Assembly (NCBI RefSeq): GCF_001661345.1
Contig: NW_017962913.1
Location: forward strand, 2,802,694 to 2,866,693
DNA length: 64,000 nucleotides
Direction: 5' to 3'
Source of the DNA: Ascoidea rubescens DSM 1968
Taxonomy: Eukaryota > Ascomycota > Saccharomycetes > Ascoideales > Ascoideaceae
The notes below the pieces were generated by a model. That model saw only the letters and a program-made list of their open reading frames with translations. It had not been told where the DNA came from and did not search any database. Position numbers and translations under genes: made by a program. Shown in pieces: positions 52,782 through 62,598 of the stretch; the first letter of the stretch is position 1; the number at the start of each line of letters is the position of its first letter.

Positions 52782-53516
52782 CCTTCATTTCTCTCATTAG
52801 AAAGATATGTTTTTAATATAGATAACCAAGCATCAGATAGTTGATTGTAAATATTAGATTTATGATATAAATTGTATTGACTAATTTTAAAATTTGGCAA
52901 ATTATGAATAATATTTGTGACTCCATTAATAAAGAAAATTGAATTTTTAAACGAAATTTCAATTGGAGGTAAAAAACTTAGTAAGAAATCACTTAATATA
53001 TTATAAAATTCAATCAAATTTTTTTCAATTCTTAAAAATGAATATTCACTTTCAATATCATCCTTGTATGGTAAATTTTTTAAAATTTTACCATTTAAAT
53101 AGTTTTCAAGATATTTTAATGAATTTTCAATTCCCGGTATTAATTTTAAACTATATGTTTTTTTTAAAACAATCTCATTTAGCTCTGGTTTTTCTTGAAT
53201 CAATTTATTGACTAAAGTACATAATTGTTCTTTATCCAAGACATTTATCAATCTTTGTAATGGCAATTGTTTACCCTTTATAATTGAATTTGATTGACGG
53301 ATTCGTTTTATAGAACCTGAATTCGTTGATGATTTTAATGGTTTTCCAACACGGTTATTATTAATGTTATTATTACTAAGATGGTTATAATTATTTTCAT
53401 CATTAAAGTGATTTTTTCTCTTCAACTTATTAATAGACTTTTTTGAATTAATATTAGTAATACCATTATTAACCTTGGATTTAATACTAATTGATTTATT
53501 AATTTTATTGGGATTG

Positions 53517-53604
<88 letters not shown>

Positions 53605-53616
53605 TGGTATTATTAT

Positions 53617-53647
<31 letters not shown>

Positions 53648-53743
53648 GGTATTATTATTGTTATTATTTTTATTGGTATTTGCACTAGTATTGTCAGCTT
53701 TTAGGTTTGGTTGGAAACCCCATGAAAAAGATAATGAACTCAT
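52220..53743 (-). CDS. STS1: Sts1/Cut8 nuclear proteasome tether
   Basis: 507 residues. It begins MSSLSFSWGFQP, matching the FEWGFKP start of yeast Sts1. Long Asn runs fill residues 25-75. A basic stretch then precedes the conserved core from about 155: GKQLPLQRLINVLDKEQLCT, LLSFLPPIEISFKN, NIIHNLPNF, IYNQLSDAWLSIL. Sts1 (Cut8 in fission yeast) binds the proteasome and importin and holds proteasomes in the nucleus; it is itself very short-lived. Yeast Sts1 has about 320 residues, so the extra length is Asn-rich insertion at both ends. Confidence 0.88.
53518..53660. repeat. (ATT)n microsatellites coding poly-Asn in STS1
   Basis: Two ATT runs, the first about 28 uninterrupted units, separated by ACTGGT (Thr codon on the - strand). 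The ACTGGTATTATTATTGTT module occurs twice, suggesting internal duplication. Confidence 0.9.
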
Positions 53744-55058
53744 TTGGTAAAGTAATCAAAAATTAAATAAGGTGAGATAAAACAGGATAAAATGAAAATA
53801 AAAACGAGACTGAGATTACAATTAAAATGCCAAAAATATTAAGAAAAATAAATAAATAAAGATAAAGATAAAAAGTAAAGTAATACAATATTGTTAAAAA
53901 AGAAGTAATGAATATAAGGAAAAAAGATAAGAAATCAGAAGAGAATATCCAAATAAATAGGGATGAATATGAAACTAAACAAGCACAGCACTTCTATATT
54001 ATTTTAATTAAGGTATTGCTATAAATGGTTGTTGTTCAAAAAAAAGAGTCTATAACCAGTAATCCAGTAATCCAGTAATCCAGGAATCGGTGAATGGTTA
54101 ATTAGTACCAAAACAAGAACACAGCAAGATTAAATAATCAGCAGTAACAAAGAAAAAACTCAAGAAGAAAAAGAAGCCCTCTATTCTATATTTATATCTA
54201 AGATGCTTAATATATCAATATACCCAATGTAACTAGTTTACTCAACACAAGCCTTATCTCTCAGATAGTGATACTTATACTGTGAAACCATCGCAGAATA
54301 AAAAGTGCGAGATTCTGGCAAAATTAAAACAGTAGTCACCTGACCTGTTATAGCCCTGGAATTATAGAGCCCTGATATAGAGCCCTAAGGCTATTTCTGC
54401 ATTGGGGGAAATGTAAACAGCGAGTCGAATGCAAACTATTCATTGAATTTCAGCTTTTAAGAAGCAACTGGTAACTAAATAACAGAAAACTAAGAGTAAA
54501 AATTGAATAAGTGAATTAAAATATATGCTCTAAAAAATAATCGATTGAGAAACAATAAAACAAAAACAAAAACAGACACAAAAACAAAAACAAAAACAAA
54601 GAGTAGAATACTAGAAAATTGGAAATTAGAAATTAAAAACTAAAAATTAAAAATTAATGTAATAAACTTTGAATTAGAATCTGAATTAAAATTGGATTTG
54701 ATGAAGGAATGACTAAATGATGAAGATATAAATTATTCAAATATTATTAAAAAAAATATAATAGTAAAAAAAAACAATAAAAATCTTTTGGTAAAAAAAA
54801 AAGCTTTAAAGATATGATAAAAAATTACTTTTATAAAAACAAAAATTAATTGAAAAAGCATTAAAAATAAAAATTTCTATCCATTTGTTTTAAAATTTAT
54901 GTATCTTTTTGTAGTTTTTTTTGTAGTTTTTTAAAATTTTTGATAATTTTTTTTTCGGATTTTTTAATATTTTATCTTTTTTTTTTGTACTTTTTTTATT
55001 TTTTTTACTTTGAATTAACTTTAAACTATACTATAACATTTATATTAATATCAAATTA
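53744..55058. other. STS1 upstream region / cyclin 3' end
   Basis: 1315 bp, uniformly AT-rich, with AATCCAGT repeats (54058-54085) and an ACAAAA repeat (54555-54602). No gene. Confidence 0.5.
54555..54602. repeat. (ACAAAA)n tract
   Basis: About eight ACAAAA/AACAAA units with one interruption (CAGACAC). Intergenic. Confidence 0.8.
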
Positions 55059-57200
55059 TCATGCCCAGTTTTTAACCCTAGAATGTGGATAGGAATTTTT
55101 TATACTATAACTACTTCTATGAATTTGCTGTGATTGTAATTGATTTGGATTTTGAGAGGAGATTTGGGATTGCAAGTGAGATTGGGAATTGTACTTTGAA
55201 GACAATGAGCCGTTACTCTTTGAAAGACGCATCGGTAGATCTGTGCTTTTGCCTGGAATTCCCATCATCATAATGTCATTATTTTTGAAATGTGTAACAC
55301 CTATATTGGATAAGTTATTAGAGTTTATATTTGAATTGTTATTAGTAGCGGCATTAACGTTGATATTATTATTGGAGTTCATCATAATGTTTGAGGCGCC
55401 GTGTTGAATTGAATTTATATTTTGGTTATTAATTATCATTATATTGTTATAGTTTATATTATTGGAGTTGTTGTTAGTTATTGAATTGGTGTTAATGTTA
55501 TTATTATTATTGTTAGTGTTAGTGTTAGTGTTATTGCTTTGAGAATAGTTTTTATGTAAAGGTGAAGGCATTGGAGAAGTGTTTGTGGATGAAATTGATA
55601 AATTTGAGCCTGAGCTTAGGATTAATGGATTTGAATTTTTACGGAAACTATTGACAGAGGAGGTGGAAAAGATGGAGGAACTTGAAGTGCTGACAGATCT
55701 TGAGGTTCTATAACTTTCAACATCAGAGTAATCGCTGCTAGTTGAAATGGAGGATTTTATGCTAGGGCTCCTTGGGGCTATAGAGTAAGATACAGCTCTT
55801 CTTGGTGGAGTTGATAAATAGTTGTAGTATTCGTTTGAGGGAGAGTTGTAGCCTGGGGGAGTTATGTTGATATTGTTGATAGGGTTAATATTATTAATGT
55901 TATTGTTGTTAATATTATTAGTAATCGGATTGGAATTGTGATTGATGTTGTTGATGTTGTTAATGTTATTGGGATTGTGGTTGTTGTTAGGGTTGTTGTT
56001 GTTGCTGCTGTTGTTGTAATTAGTGTTGGGGTTATTGTTTGAATTTGTTTGTTCATCATAGTTTCTACGTTTGTTGGCCTTTTCGTCTTTAAGCGCCATG
56101 ATGTGAGAGACGGCAACTTTATAAATTTTAGTTATTATTTCGTTAATTTCAGGATGATCAGAGGAAATGTAAGTTTTGTAGACGTCATTTGAAATGGTAG
56201 CAATGCTGTATAGTAGTTCATTGGCGTATTCAGTATTGAAATCTTCGTCGCGATTGTTGATTGTGTTGATGTTGATGAGATGGTCGTTGTTGAGTAGAGG
56301 TAGATTTGGGGAATTGGAAGAGATATTTTGAGGGGAGTTTGAGGATGAGTTAAAATTGTTTGAGTAGTTTTCTACTCTGTTGTCATTTAGGATTCTTTGC
56401 AAGTTTTCTTCAGCAATGTTAAAGTGGTTTTCATCATTGAGGATTAGGATAACAAGGAGTTTTTTGATTAGGCAGCCTAGGTCGGACTGATCGATCATTA
56501 TGAATTTGTTTGAAAAGGAGCTGACGTCGACTAGGAAGTTTTTGATGATGGCTACTTTTTTAAAGTCGATGGAGATTTCAGTTGAAGGGTTGTCGATGAA
56601 CTGGTAGTCGACTAGGCTGAAGCACCAGTTGTAAACCGAGGGTTCAGTGACGTCCCAGTTGAGGGTTGTTAAGATATGTCTTTCCATTTGGATGAACATG
56701 CCAGTGTCGTAGTGGCAGTCTGGGCCACATAGTTGAACGAATTCTATTAGTTTTGGGATTCTTGCTCTTTTGGAGGGGCCGATGTATCTGTTGCCTGTGG
56801 GGAGGTTTATGGAGTTTATAATGTGGTTGCAGCCGCCCGAGACCTTTGCAGCTATCCATAGGGCAGTGCAGATGACGAGCTGTGCTTGGGATTTGAGGAC
56901 GATTCTCTTCGAGCAGTATCTGTCGAAGAGTTTGACGGCTTTGTAGTAGATGCCGGTGGAAACTTTGATTTTGATGGCGATTTTGAAGAGGAAGTTGAGG
57001 AGGACGACTCTGAGTTTTAGATTTAGCTCTGGTTGGAGTTTGATGAGGTTTATGTCAGGTTTCAAGGAGTTTGCCATTTGAAAAAGGTTGTAGGAGAGGT
57101 CCTTTTGATATTCGTTGATGGCATATTTGTGGGCGGTTATTTCCGATTCGATCAATTGTTTTGGGTAGAAGTTGGAGTTGTCTTTTGATCTTTGGGACAT
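55059..57200 (-). CDS. G1 cyclin (Cln type)
   Basis: 713 residues. An N-terminal cyclin box lies at about 35-200: LRVVLLNFLFKIAIKIKVST, AVKLFDRYCSKR, AQLVICTALWIAAKVSG, FIQMERHILTTLNWDVTEPS. The last phrase is typical of Cln/Ccn1 cyclins. The C-terminal 330 residues are Asn/Ser-rich with PEST-like stretches (SISTSSDYSDVESYRTSRSV), fitting a rapidly degraded Cdc28 activator at Start. Cln3 versus Cln1/2 type not resolved. The first 250 codons are rich in C-ending codons (about 15 CTC and 10 CTA among 29 Leu, no CTG). A short upstream reading frame precedes it. Confidence 0.88.
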   Translation of the reverse strand: MSQRSKDNSNFYPKQLIESEITAHKYAINEYQKDLSYNLFQMANSLKPDINLIKLQPELNLKLRVVLLNFLFKIAIKIKVSTGIYYKAVKLFDRYCSKRIVLKSQAQLVICTALWIAAKVSGGCNHIINSINLPTGNRYIGPSKRARIPKLIEFVQLCGPDCHYDTGMFIQMERHILTTLNWDVTEPSVYNWCFSLVDYQFIDNPSTEISIDFKKVAIIKNFLVDVSSFSNKFIMIDQSDLGCLIKKLLVILILNDENHFNIAEENLQRILNDNRVENYSNNFNSSSNSPQNISSNSPNLPLLNNDHLININTINNRDEDFNTEYANELLYSIATISNDVYKTYISSDHPEINEIITKIYKVAVSHIMALKDEKANKRRNYDEQTNSNNNPNTNYNNSSNNNNPNNNHNPNNINNINNINHNSNPITNNINNNNINNINPINNINITPPGYNSPSNEYYNYLSTPPRRAVSYSIAPRSPSIKSSISTSSDYSDVESYRTSRSVSTSSSSIFSTSSVNSFRKNSNPLILSSGSNLSISSTNTSPMPSPLHKNYSQSNNTNTNTNNNNNNINTNSITNNNSNNINYNNIMIINNQNINSIQHGASNIMMNSNNNINVNAATNNNSNINSNNLSNIGVTHFKNNDIMMMGIPGKSTDLPMRLSKSNGSLSSKYNSQSHLQSQISSQNPNQLQSQQIHRSSYSIKNSYPHSRVKNWA

Positions 57201-57258
57201 TTTGGAGGAAGATTGTAGAAGATAGTAAGAAGTGTAGAAGTGTATAGGTGAGGATTGA

Positions 57259-57279
57259 TTATAAGAGATAATTGGACAT
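57259..57279 (-). promoter_or_regulatory. Short upstream reading frame before the G1 cyclin
   Basis: ATG at 57279 opens a six-codon frame (MSNYLL) that ends with TAA at 57259, 58 nt before the cyclin ATG, with no other ATG between. Yeast CLN3 translation is restrained by a short upstream frame, so a similar role is possible if the transcript starts upstream of 57279. Confidence 0.45.
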
Positions 57280-57445
57280 ATAAGTTGATTAATTGGATGG
57301 TTAGTTTGTGGACAAGTAACTCAAAAAGACAAGAAAAAAGGAGGATGGATGATGGAGAATAGAGGATGGAGCTTGTGGATTGTTTTGAGTAGGCAAGTGG
57401 ATGGAGTAGATAGATTGGTTGTTCTTAAAGGGGATAAAGATAAAT

Positions 57446-57480
57446 AAAGAAAAGAAAAGAAAAGAAAAGAAAAGAAAAAA
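57446..57480. repeat. (AAAAG)n pentanucleotide repeat
   Basis: Six to seven AAAAG units about 250 bp upstream of the cyclin ATG. Confidence 0.85.
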
Positions 57481-59121
57481 GATGGTGATGAATGAAGAAA
57501 AATGAAGAATGAAATTTGATTTCAAGTAGGATGAAATGGAAAAGAGCTAGATAATTGTGAGCTGTGGATTTATTGTTGGGTTCTTTTTAAATGGAGGTGG
57601 AAAAAGAATAATAATAGTAAAAGAGAGAGAAGTAAATGAAAATAAATAACCTAGTGAGTGAGAGATTAAGAGAGCAATATGAATGGAAAAAAACTAGAAC
57701 AGAATAGAGTAGAGTAGAATAAAACGTATGAAATGAAATGATTATTATTAGGTTATAAAATTAATTAAGTTAATAATTAATTTAGAAATTTAATCTTGAA
57801 TTGTTTTAATTTTGTTTGAAATTAAAGTAAAATTGGAATAATATTAAATAATATTAAATAAAATTAAATAAAACTAAACAAAATTAAATCTAATTAGCTG
57901 AATAAAGAATTAAAATTTTTGGAATTAAGGAAGAAACAAGATAAATTGAAAAGGATTCTGGCAGCCAAAGAGAGAGCAGTAAAATTTTTCTCTGGATTTA
58001 GTAGATGTGGAAGTAACCCTTTAGTGATATGAGTATGGTATGAGCAAGGTAAAGACGTAAGAGAGAAGAGAAGAGTAAGTGAGGCAAAGGGCTGTTGAAG
58101 GGAGAGATGAAAGGATTTAAATAGACCTGGATAGAGTACAGAGGCAGAGGAGGAGTGTAGTGTAGTATGGTATGGTATGAGATAGTGGGATGTGTAGTGG
58201 GATGGGATGGGAGTGTTGGGAGAGAGCTGAAATGGCGACGGCTAGAGAGCTGCAGTTATATAGGACGAGGGAGCTGGAGCTGGAGGCAGAACAACAGCTG
58301 AAGCTCAGGCAGGAAATGCCCAAGCAGAATCAGAGAATCCACTCCAGAGAATCCACCCAGGGAATCCAGGAGAGCGACAGAGGATTCCAGAGCGTCTCAC
58401 CGAGAAGAGTCGTTTTCTCTGCCCGCCGCATGATGCGTCCGCCTGCAGACACATCCCAGCGCTGGTTTCTGTTTACCTCTTGCCCAATCCGGCACCACAG
58501 CGCAAAAGGCGCGCGCACGCTGCGAATAAGTGCCCGTGACTCCTTCTGCGCTGCGCCAAATTCCCGCTCGGTGCGTTGCGGGGCCGCGCTGGGGGTCACC
58601 CGCAACAACCGTCCCGTCCGCCCAATCAGCGCTCGCGCTCGCCGCTGCAAACCGACCCAGTCCTTTAAAAATATGTCAATTGTGGTGCTCGAGAATTTAG
58701 CAGATTAGCTTCTTTCAAATGTGTTTTATTATTTGATTGTTTTCCACCGTCGCTAGTAAACACTCAACCGCTGTCGCGCAAAAAGATACCGTTCTCTCTT
58801 CCTTCGATATCCTTTGTAGATATACCCTGCTGCGCTTCCTCCCTCCGTTTCTCTTTCCATGCTCGCCCTTTGTTCTTCTTTTTCTCCAGTTCCCATCCTC
58901 TCCCCTTAATAGCCCTCAACAGCCCTTTTTTAGCTCCTACTCTACTTCAATTTATGATTCATACCACTTGATCCTAAGATGGAAGTTAATTTTCGTCTTT
59001 TAGAGTCACTTTAATACCTTCACTCAACTTGACAAACCTCTAAAACTTCGCTCACCTCGCTCACTACGTTTATTACGCTACACTCACCTTTTATTTTCGT
59101 AAATATTAAATCATAGCTACA

Positions 59122-59200
59122 TAAAATCATAAAATCATAAAATCATACAAACATAACAACTTGTAATCTTTTAATCTTGTAATCTTGTAATCTTGTAATC
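59122..59200. repeat. Two adjacent tandem repeats (AAATCATA and TTGTAATC)
   Basis: About three copies of an AAATCATA unit, then five copies of the TTGTAATC/TTTTAATC 8-mer. Intergenic. Confidence 0.8.
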
Positions 59201-60189
59201 ATATAAACATCCAAATAATATTTAATTTCTTACAAAATATCTCTCTTTTATCTTCGTCTCGATTGTTTGCCTTTCTCTTGTTTCGTGCGTTTTTAGTCCT
59301 TTTTTCTCTACTTTTTATCTTCGTTCAGTCGTTTCATCATCCACATTATCTGTTATTATATCATTCAATTCCATACTTCTTCCCATTCTTATGTTACATT
59401 TAATCTCAGCTCCTAACTTTTTTTTCGTTTTTCGTTTGGTTTTTTTTTACTCTTAGCTTTCCTGTAATTGAAAAAAAATTTTGTAACTTGCCTAATTCTA
59501 TTTCTTTTTTGATCATTATTTTCTTGGGTTTTTAGCTCTTTTCTCTTTATCTTGGGTTTTGTTTTACTTTTAGTTTCATTTCGTTTTCCATTTTCTCTAA
59601 TTCTAATGAATCATCCTACATTTCCTTTCCTCTTTTCTCGTGTTCTTTCTCCTACTTCGACTCCTGCTCATTTCCATTTACTTTCATCCTTAATTAAAAA
59701 ACAAAAATAAATAAAAAAAGAGTCGTAATTCTATAGCTATAAATAATATCTTTCAATCTTTAAAATTCATTATTAATCTTTAGTAAATCTTTCGCCTTGT
59801 CTCCTATTATCCAAACCCATTCCTACAATATTCCTAATTTATACATCCCATATCCTTACCACTCTCGTTTTTTTAGCTCTAAATCTCTTCTTAACATACG
59901 AATTTATATACTTTTCTATTCCTGTCCTGCTAATTAATGACTGATTTCTAATCTTCTGTTGGTATTTACGATTCTAATTTACCAGTAATCTCTTTTGTCT
60001 TTTGTCTTTTATCTTTTATCTTTGCTTTTAAAATTTATAATTTATTTTTTAATTAGACGAAGTGGTTTCAATCTCATTTTCGGAAGCTGTCAAATTTATC
60101 TCTTCTATATCTACATATTTTTTTTACTTCTTTTATTCCCTTATTAACCTCACTCAACAAAAAAATAATAACAAACTATTATTATAATA

Positions 60190-60207
60190 TTACGTAATAT
60201 TACGTAA
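60190..60207. promoter_or_regulatory. Two TTACGTAA bZIP palindromes 10 bp apart
   Basis: TTACGTAA at 60190-60197 and 60200-60207, one helical turn apart, followed by CACGTG at 60216-60221. TTACGTAA is a known site of Yap1/Pap1-type oxidative-stress bZIP factors. About 290 bp upstream of the ATP synthase e gene. Confidence 0.5.
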
Positions 60208-60319
60208 TTGTCTTACACGTGTTATTACTTTACTTGTGTTTTTCCTACGCCCGAACACTCGCGCTCTTCACTCTCTTTTCACTTCCTCCCGTCACCGGCC
60301 GCTTTGCTTTCCTTTTCAA

Positions 60320-60324
60320 CCAAT
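60320..60324 (+). promoter_or_regulatory. CCAAT box upstream of ATP synthase subunit e
   Basis: AACCAATAG, 165 bp upstream of the ATG of a nuclear oxidative-phosphorylation gene, the usual setting for HAP-complex control. Confidence 0.4.
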
Positions 60325-60488
60325 AGCCGTTTTAAGAATCGTTCGTTCTCAATTTTATTTCTCAACCTTTTCTTCTCTCATTTTCATCCTCTTATAATCA
60401 TCGCCATAATCATTACTACCACCTTCTTTTTCCTTCTTTTAATTCCTCCCAATCTACTCTCCTAATCCCAATCCCAATCCTAATCTAA

Positions 60489-60773
60489 ATGTCAACTCTA
60501 AGTGTTCTCAGATACTCGGTCCTAGGTGCTGGCATCCTCTACGGTTTTACCCACGACAGATCTCTCCAAAATACTGCCGCAAAATCAAAAGCTGATCATG
60601 ACTATGCTAAACAAGAAAAATTAATTCAACAAGCAAAAGACGCCTACATCAAATCGAAACAACAACCCCTACAATCAACCGCACAATCTCCCCAATTATC
60701 AAATATCAACCTAGATGATCCAAAAGCTGATTTTGCTCAATTGATTCTCTCCTCCGTCGAATCTTTAAAATAA
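60489..60773 (+). CDS. TIM11: Mitochondrial ATP synthase subunit e
   Basis: 94 residues, closely like yeast Tim11/Atp21 (96). Conserved MSTLSVLRYSVLGAGILYGF has the GxxxG membrane helix motif (G15-x3-G19) that mediates ATP synthase dimerisation. A coiled-coil middle (KSKADHDYAKQEKLIQQAKD) precedes the typical end NLDDPKADFAQLILSSVESL. It sits in the inner membrane and with subunit g builds dimer rows and cristae. No presequence, as in the family. Start and stop are unambiguous. Confidence 0.95.
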   Translation: MSTLSVLRYSVLGAGILYGFTHDRSLQNTAAKSKADHDYAKQEKLIQQAKDAYIKSKQQPLQSTAQSPQLSNINLDDPKADFAQLILSSVESLK

Positions 60774-62598
60774 CTATAACTATAATTATTTTATTTCATA
60801 TTTCAATAAATAAATAAACATATTTACTACAACTACTCACTCCTTCTCATGTTCAACTATTGAATTATAATCTACAAAGAAATCAATATTCTTCTTTCAA
60901 TCACTTACCCACTTACCTCTTATTTAATTATTTCATTTCATTGGATTTGATTATTTTTTTTGGCTTCTCAGTTGTTTTTTTTATCCTTTACTTTTAAAAT
61001 TTTTCTTATTTTCTTTTCATTTTTTTTTCATTTTTTTTTTCATTTTTTTTCCTTTTTATTCTATCATCCTCTTATAAATAGCCTTCAAATGTACTCAACA
61101 CCATCCTAATTAATTTTCATGAAATTTTCATTCTTCCCTCGGATATCACAGATATCACGTGCTGATAAAACCTCTTGATTATGTAACAAAATAAACCCTT
61201 TATCTAATATTGGGGTCTCGTTTTCTAAATTTGACTATCAATAAACTTAAAAACTATCCTCACTCAAAAAAACTGTAATAAAATTATTTAAATTCACTAA
61301 AGTAAACTAAATCATTTGAAATGAAATAATCCCAAAATAATTTTAAAAAATAATATACCTTACATAGTTATATTTATAAATATTTAATATTAATCCTCTA
61401 TTTCATCTTTCACTGAGACACTACTTGTCACTAAATCACTCTACTCACCTCTGTTTATATCACCTCTTTATTTATTTCCCAATCTTATCAATATATCAAA
61501 AATTCCCTTTTTTAGTCGTTTCACCCAAATAACCATTTAAAATTGAAATCTAAAAAATATCAAAGCACTAACACTCACTAACATTAATTATCTTTAAATG
61601 TAAATGTAAATGTAAATCCAAATTCAAATTCAAATCCAAATCCAAATTTTTTACTCTTTATCATGGCTAATCATGGCTATTATTGCTAATCCTTTTTTTT
61701 TTTTTCCTTTCTTTAAATTATCTAATTATCATGAATTTCATCAAACCACACTATGATCATCTCATTCAATTCACTCACTCACTCACTCACTCACTCATAT
61801 ATTGTATTTTCATATTTGATAAGAGACATCATTCGATATAGTAAACTACCACCAATTATAATATTCCCCAAAACGTCTGTAATTACTAGAAAGGATAAAA
61901 TGCTATTTACACTTTAATCTCACCATGGTTAATTCTAAAATTTAATAAAACTAAACCCTTTATACTTCTCATTCAAGAATGCATTCCTCAAAAAAAAATT
62001 AAAAAAAAAATGATAAACCATGCTATGTTATTCCTATAAAAATAATCCTAATTCTTTTCCCTTTCAACAAGACGATCATCACAAAGAATGCATTTCATTC
62101 ACACTACAAATACAGGGGGGTTATTCAAAGTTTGGTAACAAAAACAATACCATACAACACAATGCAACATAATACAATTCAATTCTAATTCAATCAATTG
62201 ATTATCACTTCTACTCTTAAATATGTTGTTTACTTTCCGCTTTCATTAAATAGACGATATCGCATCTGATTGGGCAACACAAATACCTTTCACTCACCTC
62301 CGTTTTAAATATTACTGCTTTGGGATAGCCCTAACTCTAGAGCCCTCCTTTTCTGACATGAAGATCAATATACATATCCATTAAAATATTAGATAGAAGA
62401 TAATAGATAGAAAATAATAAAAATAAAACACAAATACAAATACAAAGCAAATACAAAATAAAAACAATTAATCATTAGATAAACATGTAAAAACAGATAA
62501 ACAAGAATACAAAAAAATTAACAATAAACAGAAAAAAAAACAGAAAAATTAGCGCTAACTATTGATTATCAATAATTAAATCCCATCTAATCTTATAA
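60774..62598. other. 1.8 kb convergent gap, TIM11 / FET3
   Basis: AT-rich, with T-runs at 61010-61060, a doubled GATATCAC ending in TCACGTG (61142-61161), repeats of TGTAAA and TCAAAT (61595-61650), and a TCAC tetranucleotide run (61771-61797). No protein or RNA gene recognised. Confidence 0.5.
61771..61797. repeat. (TCAC)n tetranucleotide repeat
   Basis: Six to seven TCAC units, intergenic. Confidence 0.85.

Larger units (their letters stand above)
57201..60488. other. 3.3 kb divergent region, G1 cyclin / ATP synthase e
   Basis: The largest gap. 57201-58100 is AT-rich with an AAAAG repeat. 58200-58680 is GC-rich (58381-58620 about 64% by count) with two CCAAT boxes (58484-58488, 58622-58626). 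58740-60190 is long T/C-rich leader-like sequence with ATC repeats. 60190-60330 carries bZIP, E-box and CCAAT sites near the ATP synthase gene. A 172-codon frame at 58190-58708 lies in the GC-rich part but looks like chance. An uncoding RNA here is possible but not shown. Confidence 0.5.

Noticed and set aside
58190-58708. 172-codon + strand frame in the GC-rich island
   Set aside because: Open also on the - strand, Arg/Ser-rich without domain, and explained by low stop density in GC-rich DNA.
61142-61260. Possible point centromere (ATCACGTG resembling CDEI, then AT-rich DNA)
   Set aside because: No CDEIII-like CCGAA element at the expected distance on either side, and point centromeres are limited to Saccharomycetaceae.
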